A stretch of 56,433 nt of DNA from Bacillus sp. JCM 19034 (lineage in GTDB: Bacteria; Bacillota; Bacilli; Bacillales; Bacillaceae_D): contig NZ_BAXR01000017.1 in the NCBI RefSeq assembly GCF_001310635.1, positions 1 to 56,433 on the forward strand. Direction: 5' to 3'. Shown piece after piece: positions 29,925 through 40,103 of this stretch. Each line of letters begins with the position of its first letter. The stretch's first letter is position 1. Both the position numbers and the translations under genes were made by a program. The notes under the pieces are model-generated. The model was given only the letters and a program-made list of their open reading frames with translations, did no database searches and had not been told where the DNA came from.

Positions 29925-31199
29925 TCATTTCATTTGAAGCATAGGTAGGCGGATGTAAAAACTTGTCCCTTTATCGACTTCACTTTTCACATTTAATTCT
30001 CCTTGCATGGCTTCAATTACTTTTATTGCTACTAGCATGCCAAGACCTGTACCTTCCCTTCCTTTTGTCGTAAAATAAGGTTCTCCTAATCGTAATAATT
30101 GTTCCTTCGTCATGCCTTTACCATTGTCAGATATCACTATCATAATATCATCGTTCTTTACCCCTGCTTTTATTTTAAGCTTTCCTGTGTCGGGCATCGC
30201 TTCAATACAATTTTTTGTAATGTTTAATAAACATTGCTTAAAATGCTGTTCTTCACCCTTAGTATACAAATTAGTTACATCTGTTTCTATTTCAATCCTT
30301 CTCATATTAGCTAATGGTGCAATGAGATTTAGGGTGTGTTGTATCTCTTCTTTTATGTTCAATGTTCTTTCATTTTCAGGAGCAGGCTTTGCAAAAGTTA
30401 AATAATCAATAATAATTTCATTTGCACGATCAACCTCATCAATAGCAATTCTCAAATATTCTTTTCTTTGGCTCTCGGTTAAATCATTTTGAACCATTAA
30501 TTGCAAGAAGCCTTTTACAACCGTTAATGGATTTCTAACCTCATGTGAAACAGAAGATGCGAGGTGACTGACAACTTCCATTTTCTCTGCTTTTAATACA
30601 CGCTTACTTATAACTATACTTTCATTAAAAGCTTCATATAGATAAATTAATAAAGATGTGGAACAAATTGTAATCAAGAGATAAAAGGAAATAGTAAATG
30701 CACTGAAAGGCATCTCAAATATAAAAATGGAATTTAATAACGCAAGAACACCGGCCGATAGTGAAAGAGTCGTTCCTATCATTACTTTTTTCGTTCGTGT
30801 AGCTTTATTAAAAGATTTATGCATTGTCAATAATGAAAAAGTTAATAGCGTTACAACGATTAATGTAGCAAATGCACCTAACCCACCAATGATAAAACGG
30901 TATATAATAATGGCTCCACCTAGTAGAAGAATCGAATGAGCCCCACCATACAATCCACCAATTGTTAGTGCTACTAACCGTAAATCAAAAATATAACCGT
31001 CCTCCACTGGTATTGGAAAGGCCATGCAACTGAAGATGGCTAATGATGTTGAAATATTATAAATCCATATTTTCTGTTGATTTGGAATTTTTTTAATATT
31101 TAATTCAATAATAATTGGTGTAAAAAGTAAGAATAGAATTAAGAATAGGAAATTTAATAATAGTTCTTGTAAACCAAACATAGAATTCCGCCTGTTCAT
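29925..31199 (-). CDS. Membrane sensor histidine kinase
   Basis: 424 residues. Five to six N-terminal helices include FDLRLVALTIGGLYGGAH, resembling a 5TMR-LYT sensor. The H-box is ASSVSHEVRNPLTVVKG near residue 215. The N-box (ITKNCIEAMP), G1 box (SDNGKGM) and G2 box (GTGLGM) complete the HATPase. The type resembles Bacillus KinB/KinD sporulation kinases. There is no response regulator next to it. Confidence 0.87.
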   Translation of the reverse strand: MNRRNSMFGLQELLLNFLFLILFLLFTPIIIELNIKKIPNQQKIWIYNISTSLAIFSCMAFPIPVEDGYIFDLRLVALTIGGLYGGAHSILLLGGAIIIYRFIIGGLGAFATLIVVTLLTFSLLTMHKSFNKATRTKKVMIGTTLSLSAGVLALLNSIFIFEMPFSAFTISFYLLITICSTSLLIYLYEAFNESIVISKRVLKAEKMEVVSHLASSVSHEVRNPLTVVKGFLQLMVQNDLTESQRKEYLRIAIDEVDRANEIIIDYLTFAKPAPENERTLNIKEEIQHTLNLIAPLANMRRIEIETDVTNLYTKGEEQHFKQCLLNITKNCIEAMPDTGKLKIKAGVKNDDIMIVISDNGKGMTKEQLLRLGEPYFTTKGREGTGLGMLVAIKVIEAMQGELNVKSEVDKGTSFYIRLPMLQMK

Positions 31200-31871
31200 A
31201 ATTTGAATTTAATTGTTAATATTGAACTTAATAGATAACTTTATAACTACTCATATATTATTCTAACAAATTAGTTTCAGTCTGGGGCATTCTATATTAA
31301 AGTAAATAGTTAAAATAATTAAATGTAACTTTACAGTGATGTGACCAATACTCAAACCTTATTTGCGGGTGTAACGTTTATCGAAATGCGGTTAGAGTCT
31401 TTTGGTTATATTTTTGGTTCCAATCTTGAACTAGGTAATGAAGCGGCATTTGAGGCAGGAAGCCAAGCTGTTAAGGGGATTATGCTCTTTGCTGTAACAT
31501 GGGTATTATCAAGTATTGTAGCTTTCTTAGATGTAGAAAAAAACTTGCAGATTAATTTAGGGTTTATATGTTAATTGGAAAGAGATTCTATTATAGAAAA
31601 TAAACGTCTAAGTTGTAAGTTTTCGTATATTCTATATTTCAACCTCTATCTTTTGTGGGTTCTACAAAAGATGAATAGGATGCAAGGTAGTATAAACATA
31701 AAAACGGACGATAGCAAGTATTGATTTATTGAGCATTGGAACCATATAAAAGATCTAAATAACCCGCAAAGTACTATTTCAATCAACAAATACCAACATA
31801 TACTTAAAACAACTATGATAAAATAAATGATAATTATTGCTAAGCTGAAGTTAGACTAGTGTAATAGATGA
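31200..31871. other. Region with one doubtful small membrane ORF
   Basis: 31341-31574 could encode 77 residues from a GTG, with one hydrophobic segment (AVKGIMLFAVTWVLSSIVAFL), but it has no ribosome binding site and no recognised relative; it may be a fragment of a larger membrane protein. The rest of the region holds no gene I can support. Confidence 0.35.
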
Positions 31872-32096
31872 GTGCTAAACAAGAGAAAAAGAAGAAAAGG
31901 GATTCGATTTTATTTAATTCAATTGCTTTTTTTAGCATTATTATTTATTCATATGGAAATTATCAACAGTGATGTTCCTATGCAGTTTTTTGTTCCTAAT
32001 ATAATGGTGTCTATTGGAAGAATGGTGGTTTTTATTTATCTTAGCTGTGACTTGTCTATTCTAAGTTTGACAAACCTTTTGAAAAACGAGGAATAG
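31872..32096 (+). pseudogene. Fragment of a GHKL sensor kinase membrane domain
   Basis: 74 codons whose protein, GIRFYLIQLLFLALLF with VPNIMVSIGRMVVFIYLSCDL, lines up with the N-terminus of the intact kinase at 32984 (GWRFFAFIGGVFI with VPSMLVAVGMMFLLIYICCDI). Only the first membrane segments remain, so it is a truncated copy of the downstream kinase or of a close relative. Confidence 0.6.
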
Positions 32097-32221
32097 GTGT
32101 TACAAACAGTGATATTTTTAAGAAGGTACAAACTTATTAATTACGCCTCATATTATGCTAATAAGGTATGTTTAAAAGTTCGAAAGAGATAGATAGTAGC
32201 AAATAAGCTTTATAATTTCCC

Positions 32222-32254
32222 CACTAATAAACCTATTACATAGGTTTATTAGTG
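32222..32254 (+). promoter_or_regulatory. Perfect 14-bp inverted repeat upstream of the LytTR gene
   Basis: CACTAATAAACCTA at 32222-32235 and TAGGTTTATTAGTG at 32241-32254 are exact reverse complements around TTACA. It lies 6 nt before the AAGGAGG ribosome binding site of the regulator. No T-run follows, so a terminator is less likely than an operator or a 5'-UTR hairpin. Confidence 0.65.
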
Positions 32255-32276
32255 TAATGGAAGGAGGCATATTTAA

Positions 32277-32987
32277 ATGATACGTATTGCAATTGTAGAG
32301 GATGAACTTCGCTATCAAGAACAATTAATTGAATTTCTTCGCCGCTTTCAACAAGAAAAAGATGTGAAGATTGAGATAGAGACCTATTCAGATGGCGATG
32401 AGTTTATTGGAAAGTATAAAGCACAATTTGATATTATTTTAATGGATATCCAACTGCCCTTTATAGATGGTATGTCAGCAGCAGAGGAAATAAGGAAAAT
32501 AGATTCTAAAGTAGTTATTATTTTTATTACGAATATGGCACAATACGCGATTCAAGGCTATGCTGTCGATGCATTGGATTACGTTTTAAAACCAATTACG
32601 TATTTTTCATTTTCAGAACGGTTAAATAGAGCTTATGAACGTATGAAGAAGAGAGAAACCAAATATTTAACGATAAGATTAAAAGGTGGGATAACAAGAT
32701 TAGAGCTTTCTGATGTTTATTATATTGAAAGTCTAGGGCATAAGCTTATCTTTTATACGAAAGAAGGAGAGTTAATGTCTTCTGGAGCGATGAAGGAATT
32801 AGAAAGGGAATTAAAAAATTACCATTTTTTCCGTGGACATAAGGGCTACCTGATTAATTTGGAGCATGTAAGTGGGATGAATGATAGTAATGCTGTTGTG
32901 AAGGGAATCAAGCTCCCAATCAGCCGTACTAAAAGAAAAGCTTTTTTGGAAGCTTTAGCTGATTATTGGGGGGATGTTATTAAATGA
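32277..32987 (+). CDS. LytTR-family response regulator
   Basis: 236 residues. The receiver domain has VEDE at the N-terminus, the phospho-acceptor Asp in IILMDIQLPFIDG, Thr/Ser in FITN and Lys in VLKPI. The C-terminal LytTR domain shows YYIESLGHKLIFYT and FFRGHKGYLINLEHV. It is the AgrA type and would bind promoter DNA in response to the kinase encoded next (overlap 4 bp). The upstream palindrome may be its own binding site. Confidence 0.92.
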   Translation: MIRIAIVEDELRYQEQLIEFLRRFQQEKDVKIEIETYSDGDEFIGKYKAQFDIILMDIQLPFIDGMSAAEEIRKIDSKVVIIFITNMAQYAIQGYAVDALDYVLKPITYFSFSERLNRAYERMKKRETKYLTIRLKGGITRLELSDVYYIESLGHKLIFYTKEGELMSSGAMKELERELKNYHFFRGHKGYLINLEHVSGMNDSNAVVKGIKLPISRTKRKAFLEALADYWGDVIK

Positions 32988-34280
32988 GTGAGTTTTTTCC
33001 AGAAATACCCAGGATATATACAGCGTTTGCAGAATGGCTCGCTTGCATCGTTTATATCTCAATTTTAAAAAGAAGATTAAACGGGTGGAGGTTTTTTGCA
33101 TTTATAGGCGGGGTTTTCATTTTACAAGCTGTTTTCTTAGTTGTAACTAGAGATTTACCGATCGTTTTTTGGGTACCGAGTATGTTAGTCGCTGTTGGAA
33201 TGATGTTTCTATTGATTTATATATGTTGTGATATCACGCTATAGAAGCCGGGTATTTTAGTGTGAAGGCTTTTGTCGTTGCTGAATTAATTGCATCATTT
33301 CAATGGCAAGTACATTTTTATCTCTGGCGTGGCGAAAATAGCATACTGTATTAGAAATCTTTTTATTAGTCATCATGTATGGGTCTTGTTTTTTTGTGAT
33401 TTGGTTATTGGAAAAACGTCACATCCCGGATGAAGGAAAATTAAACATTCGACAGCGAGAGTTGTGGTCTACAGTTGTAATTGGGGCAGCTGTATTTTTT
33501 ATTAGTAATCTAAGCTTCGTAACGACTAGAACCCCCTTTAGTGGGCATTACTCACAAGAAATATTAAATATTCGCACGTTAGTTGATTTAGGGGGATATG
33601 CGATATTATATGCTTACCATATCCAACTAAATGAGTTACGGATTAGACATGAGCTAGAAGCAATGCAAAAAATACTTCAAAATCAATACTCACAATATCA
33701 ACAATCAAAAGAAAGTATTGAGTTAATTAACTATAAATACCATGATTTAAAGAATCAAATCATTGCCCTTAGAGCAGAAGAGGACCCTGAAAAAAGAAAC
33801 ACTTATTTAAATGAAATGGAAGATGGGATTAAAGCTTTTGAGGCACAAAATAAAACAGGCCATCATGTATTGGATACGTTGTTAGCCAGTAAACAGATGT
33901 ATTGTATTAAGAACGGAATTACTTTAACGTGTGTAGCGGATGGAACGTTACTTAATAATATGGATGTAGTAGATATCTGTACAATTTTCGGCAATGCGTT
34001 AGATAATGCAATAGAGCATGAAATGAAAATTAAAAATGAAGAAAAAAGATTAATCCATGTTTCCTTATTTACACAAAAAGAGTTTGTGATGATTCGTTTT
34101 GAAAATTATTTTGAAGGTGATTTGAAGCTTGAAGGTGATCTACCGGCCACGACCAAGAAGGATAAATTTTATCATGGCTATGGATTAAAAAGTATTCGCT
34201 ATACGGTTCAGAAGTATAATGGTGTCGTTAAAGTTGGTCTTAATAACAATTGGTTTGAATTAAAGATAGTAATTCCATAG
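32984..34280 (+). CDS. GHKL sensor histidine kinase of AgrC/VirS type (two frameshifts)
   Basis: About 430 residues when joined. The membrane part has several helices; breaks near 33243 (adding one T gives ITLLEAGYFSVKAFVVAEL) and near 33345 interrupt it. The dimerisation segment LINYKYHDLKNQIIALRAEE carries the phospho-acceptor His, and the GHKL ATPase has IFGNALDNAIEHE and HGYGLKSIRYTVQKYNG. It pairs with the LytTR regulator. A truncated copy of its N-terminus lies at 31872. Confidence 0.82.
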
Positions 34281-34323
34281 TAATTAATAAAGGTTAAACG
34301 CTTATATAAATTGATTTAAATGA

Positions 34324-34366
34324 AACTGCTTGGATATGTGGATTTATCCAAGCAGTTATTCTTTTT
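34324..34366 (+). terminator. Rho-independent terminator
   Basis: AACTGCTTGGA at 34324-34334 pairs with TCCAAGCAGTT at 34347-34357, then ATTCTTTTT. It ends the LytTR/kinase operon. Confidence 0.85.
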
Positions 34367-34660
34367 AATGCAGTACATGTAAAAATAACTACCGTTTATG
34401 CACGTGAAATGTATTAGTTAATATGTATGTTAAAATTTTTTCATCGTAAATGAGGAAGAATTATGCTTTGAAATGAATGCCTTTACATAGCTACTACAAA
34501 ACGAAATCAATTGCTTAAGAATTCCAGTTGTAATTGGTTGAAGTCTAATGATGTAGTTCCTCAAATTAATGATAGGGGGTACGATAGTACTTAAGTTAAG
34601 GAGTAAAGACCATAAATAAAATGTAGTTTAGTTTTCTTTAGTTTTTATGAATAGAAAGGA

Positions 34661-37546
34661 ATGAAAACAACAATGAAAAATTTATCAAAACCGGTTGCCA
34701 TTACCATATACGTAATTAGTTTTCTATTGTTAGTGGGACTTGCTGTAGGTAATTATTATGCTGATAAGTATTCACAAATTATAACAACCTATTTGGGACA
34801 TTCAAACAGTGAAATAGTTGATTCTGACGATGCTGACACTATTAATAGTGAGTATTACAAAAGTGATTATCAATCTTCAGATGAGGTACATGAATACTCC
34901 GCACAAGTAGGTCAGAAGATTGTAGAAGAAGGTGCTGTACTGTTAAAAAATGAAAACGATACATTGCCATTATCTGCCGGAGACAGAATTAGTGTGTTAG
35001 GTCAAAATTCTGTTGATCTAATATATGGAGGTGGGGGTTCTGGGTCAGTTGATACGAGTAAGGCACCAGACTTATTAACTGTACTCAATAGTTCTGGATT
35101 CAACGTTAACGAGACACTTTGGGAGTTCTATGATACAGGTGCTGGATCTTCTTACAGGAAGGAATTACCAGACCTATATGGAGAAGGAGATTACGCTGTA
35201 AATGAAGTTCCTTTGAGTGATTATACAGATGACGTAATGAGTAGTTTAGAAGATTACAACGATGCGGCTGTAGTAGTAATTGGTCGAGCAGGAAATGAAA
35301 GCTCTGACCTTACAACTGAATCACTTTCAACTGGATATCATTATCTTCAACTAGATGATACTGAAGAAGAAATGCTTCAATTTGCGTTAGATAGTTTTGA
35401 AACAGTTGTTGTTGTATTAAATACGTCCAATCCAATGGAACTTGGATTTTTAGATGAATATGATATTGATGCAGCCTTATGGATAGGGGCATTAGGGCAA
35501 AGTGGTGCTTATGCAATTGGCGAAATATTAAATGGAAGCGTTAATCCTTCGGGGAGATTAGTAGATACGTATGCTTTTGATGTGAAAAGTGCACCTGCCA
35601 TGGCTAATTTCGGTGATTTCAATATTACTAATAGCGAAGTGAGTATGGGAAATAAATACATGGTTTATGGGGAAGGTATTTATATTGGCTACCGTTACTA
35701 TGAAACTAGGTATGAAGATGTGGTACTTGGAAATGAAAATATTGATAATTTTGATTATGAATCACAAGTACAATTCCCATTTGGCTATGGACTATCTTAT
35801 TCAACATTTGAATGGTCAGATTACAGTGTTACAGAGGGAGATGACACATTTGAAGTTCCTTAACAGTAACTAATACAGGTTCAGTTTCCGGTAAGGATGT
35901 TGTTCAAATTTATATGCAGTCACCTTTTACTGAATATGATAAGGAAAACAACATAGAAAAGGCTTCTGTAGAGTTAGTAGGCTTTGCAAAAACTTCAGAA
36001 CTCGAAGCAGGTGAGTCGGAAACAGTTTCTATCGTAGTAGACAAAGAGGAAATGAAAACATATGATGCATTCGGATACGGGACATTCATCGTGGATGCAG
36101 GAGATTACTATTTTGCAGTTGGTGAAAATGCACATGATGCATTGAATAATATATTAGTAGCAAAAGGAAAATCAACTGAAGATGGAATGACTTATGAGGG
36201 TAATGCTGAATATGTGTTTAGTTATACAGTAGAAAATCTTGATTCAACAACATACGCAGTTTCACAGGAAACTGGAAATGAAATAGTTAACCAGTTTGAT
36301 AGTGCAGATATCAATTACTATGATTCATCCTTTGAATACCTATCTAGACGTGACTGGACGGGTACATGGCCTTCGACATATGCAGATGGAGCAATGAGTG
36401 CATCTGATGACCTGCTTGCTGATCTTATCATCCTTCGATAGAAGAGAGTTCGGACGCAGTAATGCCTGAAATGGGTAAAATTAGTGAGGATTATGGAAAG
36501 TTGAATGTTGCTATGTTCGTAGGGCTTGATTATGACGATGAGCTTTGGGATGTGCTTTTAGATCAGATAACACTTGATGAAATGACTGAACTAGTCAGAA
36601 TGGGTGGTTACGCAACCGTACCAATTCCATCCATTAACTTACCAGGAACTATTAATAGAGATGGACCTGCTGGAATTTCCGATCGACTTGCTGGAGGAAG
36701 AATATCGGCTATGGCTTTTCCTGTTCAAACTGTACTGGCTTCTACCTGGAATGTTGATCTAGTAGAAGAGATGGGAAGGTTAGTTGGTGAAGATAGCATA
36801 CACTCTGATGTAGCTGGATGGTATGCACCTGGTGTCAATCTTCACCGGTTACCATTTGGTGGAAGGAACTTTGAGTATTTCTCTGAGGATAACTTTCTGT
36901 CAGGTCAAATGGGTGCAAGTATTGTTGCTGGTGCTCAATCTAAAGGGGCATTTACAACTGTGAAGCACTTCGCTTTAAATGAACAAGATACTAATCGAAT
37001 CGGTGGGGCTATATTTGCAAATGAACAATCCATACGTGAATTATATTTAAAACCTTTTGAGATTACAGTTCGAGAAGCAAATGTAAGTGCTGCTATGGCA
37101 AGTTTGAATAGAATCGGTGCTCGTTGGAGTGGTGCACATGAAGGATTAATGACAGAAACGCTTCGTAATGAATGGGGATTTGAAGGATTGGTTGTTACTG
37201 ATCAGGCATCTTTCTCGGTATTTGAGTATCAAGATATAATAGCTGGTCAAGAAGCGGGAACGAATCTTTGGTTGAATACAGATTCTAGTTTATGGACTTT
37301 TGACGAAGAGGATTTAACTCCAACTGTTGTAAATAATATAAGAAAGTCTACGAAGGACATTCTTTATACGATTGTAAATAGTCATGCCATGAATGGTATG
37401 TCTTCGAGTTCACAAGTTGTTCCTGTAACACCATTGTGGAAGTACTGGTTATTAGGTGCAAATATTTTAGTTGGATTATTAGCCTTTCTGGTATTTTATT
37501 TGTAACTAGACGACTTTTAAAACAGAAAAAAATAACTGTATCTTAG
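34661..37546 (+). CDS. GH3 glycosidase with inverted domain order, membrane-anchored (three frameshifts)
   Basis: About 960 residues when joined. An N-terminal helix (AITIYVISFLLLVGLAVG) anchors it. The GH3 C-terminal alpha/beta sandwich comes first (EEGAVLLKNENDTLPL, residues 88-103), then an Fn3-like domain (VTNTGSVSGKDVVQIYM), then the catalytic TIM barrel: NRDGPAGI, KHFALNEQDTNR and VVTDQASF, where the Asp is the nucleophile position. This is the reverse of the usual order and is known in a minority of GH3 beta-glucosidases. It ends with a second helix and RRLLKQKK. Breaks near 35862 (TT to TTT), 36432 (TT to TTT) and 37499 (one T) are all single-base. Substrate probably a beta-glucoside or related oligosaccharide. 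Confidence 0.83.
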
Positions 37547-37645
37547 GGGAATGTGGAAATTCATCAAACTATTTTGAATTGGTTTAATTTACCAAGAATA
37601 TAATAGCACAGGATACATCAGAAAAAGATATATTATTATTCAAGA

Positions 37646-37680
37646 TTGGCAGTACTTTCCTTAGTACTGCCAACTTTTAT
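37646..37680 (+). terminator. Rho-independent terminator
   Basis: TTGGCAGTAC at 37646-37655 pairs perfectly with GTACTGCCAA at 37664-37673, followed by CTTTTAT. It closes the GH3 gene. Confidence 0.85.
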
Positions 37681-37798
37681 AAAGAGATGCCTTTTTGCTA
37701 ATTAAATAACTGCAGAGGAGATTTTAGTTAACTTAACGACCTTATTTAATTAATTAAAAAAGCAAGGGGAAAATACAACGTTGTCTCCCAAAATTTTA

Positions 37799-38472
37799 TT
37801 ACTCGACCCACTCCACAATATCTTCCATCGGTTTTCTCACTTTTGGTCTAGGTTCTTTTGCACGATAGCCGAATGCAACCATAACAGAAACAGCTAAGTG
37901 CCCATCTTCTAGTAAGCCTTCTTCGCCGAGGAGTGCTTGTACTTTATCATAATCAAACCCTTCAATTGGACAAGAATCGATGCCTATTTGGGCAGCAGCG
38001 GTCATCATATTAGCTAATGCAATATATGTTTGCTTGCTCGCCCAATCAAACATCGTACGTTCACTTTCCAGTAAATGAAGGTCATTTTCTTGAAAGCTTT
38101 TGTATCGATCGATCATCTTTTCAAAAATGTCCTCTGGGACCTGTTTTACGTTTAACATTAGGTTAGCCACATATTCACTGTCATATCTCGTATCCTTAAT
38201 TGTTCTAGCAAGGATAATAACAAAATGACTTGCTGTTGGGAGCTGCCCTTGTGCACCCCAAGTTATTTCTCGTAGCTTCTCTCGTAATTCCTTGTTTTGA
38301 ACAACGACAAATTTCCATGGTTCGTACCCGACAGAGCTTGGGGACAATCTTGCTGTTTCTAATATAAATTGGAAGTCTTCATCAGAAATCTTTTTCGTTG
38401 AATCAAATTCTTTCGTAGCATGTCTAAAATGAAAGGCATCAAGAATTTCTTGTTTTTTTCTTCTCGATTCAT
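37799..38472 (-). CDS. NAD(P)H-dependent nitroreductase family protein (one frameshift)
   Basis: About 225 residues. [11 protein letters not shown] is the FMN-phosphate binding region, followed by [18 protein letters not shown] and the helix [26 protein letters not shown]; the end, [14 protein letters not shown], is typical of NfsB/YdgI-like enzymes. A good AAAGGAGG site precedes ATG 38472, which is in a different frame from the rest; lengthening the A7 run to A8 near 38452 joins them ([16 protein letters not shown]). The longer upstream reading is therefore artefactual. Confidence 0.83.
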
Positions 38473-38653
38473 TTATGTTTCCTCCTTTTTGTGTGTCACG
38501 CTTTTTAGAACACATCTTATTTGTGTTAACAATAGTATCAAATTTATTTGAAAATTTCATGAGATTCGCTTTACGTTTAGTATTGACTTTTATTACAATA
38601 TTTACCGCTTAAGTGTTACGAATTTTAGAGTAGGGATTTCTAAATAATATCAC

Positions 38654-39184
38654 CTATACATTTATACTATTTCTTTTCCACTCCTCTTCTAAAATAGCGT
38701 AATAATATTCATCCCACCATTCATTTCCCTTTGGAATACATTTTTTAAAATAGCCTTCCCTTCTCATGCCAATCTTCTCCATAACTCGATATGAAGGGAT
38801 ATTCTCTGGCTGACACGTTGCGATAATCCTATGTAATTTCATTTTTTCAAAACCGAACTTTACCATTGCTTGTGCTGCTTCAGAAGCATACCCTTTAGTG
38901 TGATACTTCGGGTTAAATACCCACCCAATCTCATAAGTATGCTCACCAAAATACTTTAAAAAAACGATGTGTCCAATAACAATATTCTCATTTATTAATA
39001 CTACAGCAAACTTCTCAGCCGTATCATCAATGTTAGTATTTATGAACTCTTTTACATTTTCTTCAGAAAAAACACCCTCTGGTATATATTTCATCACATG
39101 AGCATTAGAAGTATATTCATAGACAGCTTGCCAATCATTGAATTTAAAATTACGAATCAATAACCGTTTTGTTTTTATGTGCAT
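38654..39184 (-). CDS. GNAT acetyltransferase, RimJ/RimL type
   Basis: 176 residues. Begins MHIKTKRLLIRNFKFNDW, typical of RimJ/RimL-like N-acetyltransferases; the acetyl-CoA segment is YEIGWVFNPKYHTKGYASEAA, and the end NIPSYRVMEKIGMRREGYF is the family motif. Substrate unknown. Confidence 0.9.
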   Translation of the reverse strand: MHIKTKRLLIRNFKFNDWQAVYEYTSNAHVMKYIPEGVFSEENVKEFINTNIDDTAEKFAVVLINENIVIGHIVFLKYFGEHTYEIGWVFNPKYHTKGYASEAAQAMVKFGFEKMKLHRIIATCQPENIPSYRVMEKIGMRREGYFKKCIPKGNEWWDEYYYAILEEEWKRNSINV

Positions 39185-39285
39185 TACGTATCCTCCAATT
39201 AAAGACTAATCCGATAATCCTTGTTTCGATATTAAGACAAAAATAACCTCTAAAAATAATCCTTTATCAATTAAAAAGTACCTTT

Positions 39286-39329
39286 GGCTAAATAAAAGGT
39301 GCTTTACTATTTAATGTAGTAAAACACCG
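39286..39329 (-). terminator. Rho-independent terminator for the GrpB-family gene
   Basis: On the plus strand, GGTGCTTTACTA pairs with TAGTAAAACACC around TTTAATG (one mismatch). Read on the minus strand the stem is followed by TTTTATTT, 30 bp after the stop at 39357. Confidence 0.65.
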
Positions 39330-39356
39330 GTAGATCTCTATTCTATTATCTGTTGG

Positions 39357-39880
39357 TTATGAATTATTGCCATTTTCATACCATTCCAGTGCTTTGAGTT
39401 CTATTTCTTTAACAAGATAATCTTTACTGTTTATGTACGATTGAATGTCATAAGGAAATTGTTGTGCTAATTTCTCTTTTATTTCACCATATTCCCTCAT
39501 TTCCTCTGGATGTGATCTTAAATAATCACGAAAGGCGAGATGTCGTTTTGTTTCATCACTTCCGCTTTGATAGATATGTATGTGATGAGAGCGATTGACC
39601 CCACCTTTTTGAAAATATCTCCTTCCAGGTATTCCATTTTCACCTTTAGCTCATAGCCGATTTTTTGCATCTCTACATTATATTTATCAACTTTGTTAAT
39701 ATCGTTAACAACAGGCATTATGTCTATTATTGGCTTTGCTTTTAAGCATGGAACAGAGGTACTACCAATATGATAAATATCTACGATTTCATTTCTAAAA
39801 ATAATAGTTAATTTTTCAGCTTCTTCTATAAACATGTCAATCCATTTCTTATTGTATGAACATACTTCCACTTTTCGCAA
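39357..39880 (-). CDS. GrpB/UPF0157 family protein (one frameshift)
   Basis: About 174 residues. VEVCSYNKKWIDMFIEEAEKL and IYHIGSTSVPCLKAKPIIDI, with the GSTS-type nucleotidyltransferase motif, define the family. After the break near 39625 the chain continues GRRYFQKGGVNRSHHIHIYQ and ends LKALEWYENGNNS. Members belong to the nucleotidyltransferase fold; the function is not established. Confidence 0.82.
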
Positions 39881-40103
39881 ATTAGTCCCTCCTAATGATC
39901 ATATAAATCGAGCAAAATAACATCTCAAATATACATTATTAGACATTTTGTCTTCATTAAAATATTCTCTCATAATTAAACGTAGTAGACAGCTAACAAA
40001 AAATCTAATATATTTGACTACAAATTAAGTTTAGTGCTGTTACAGACGTTGATTATACTAAAAACACGTTAAAATACAGGAAATATATGTTAAAGGAGTT
40101 ACA

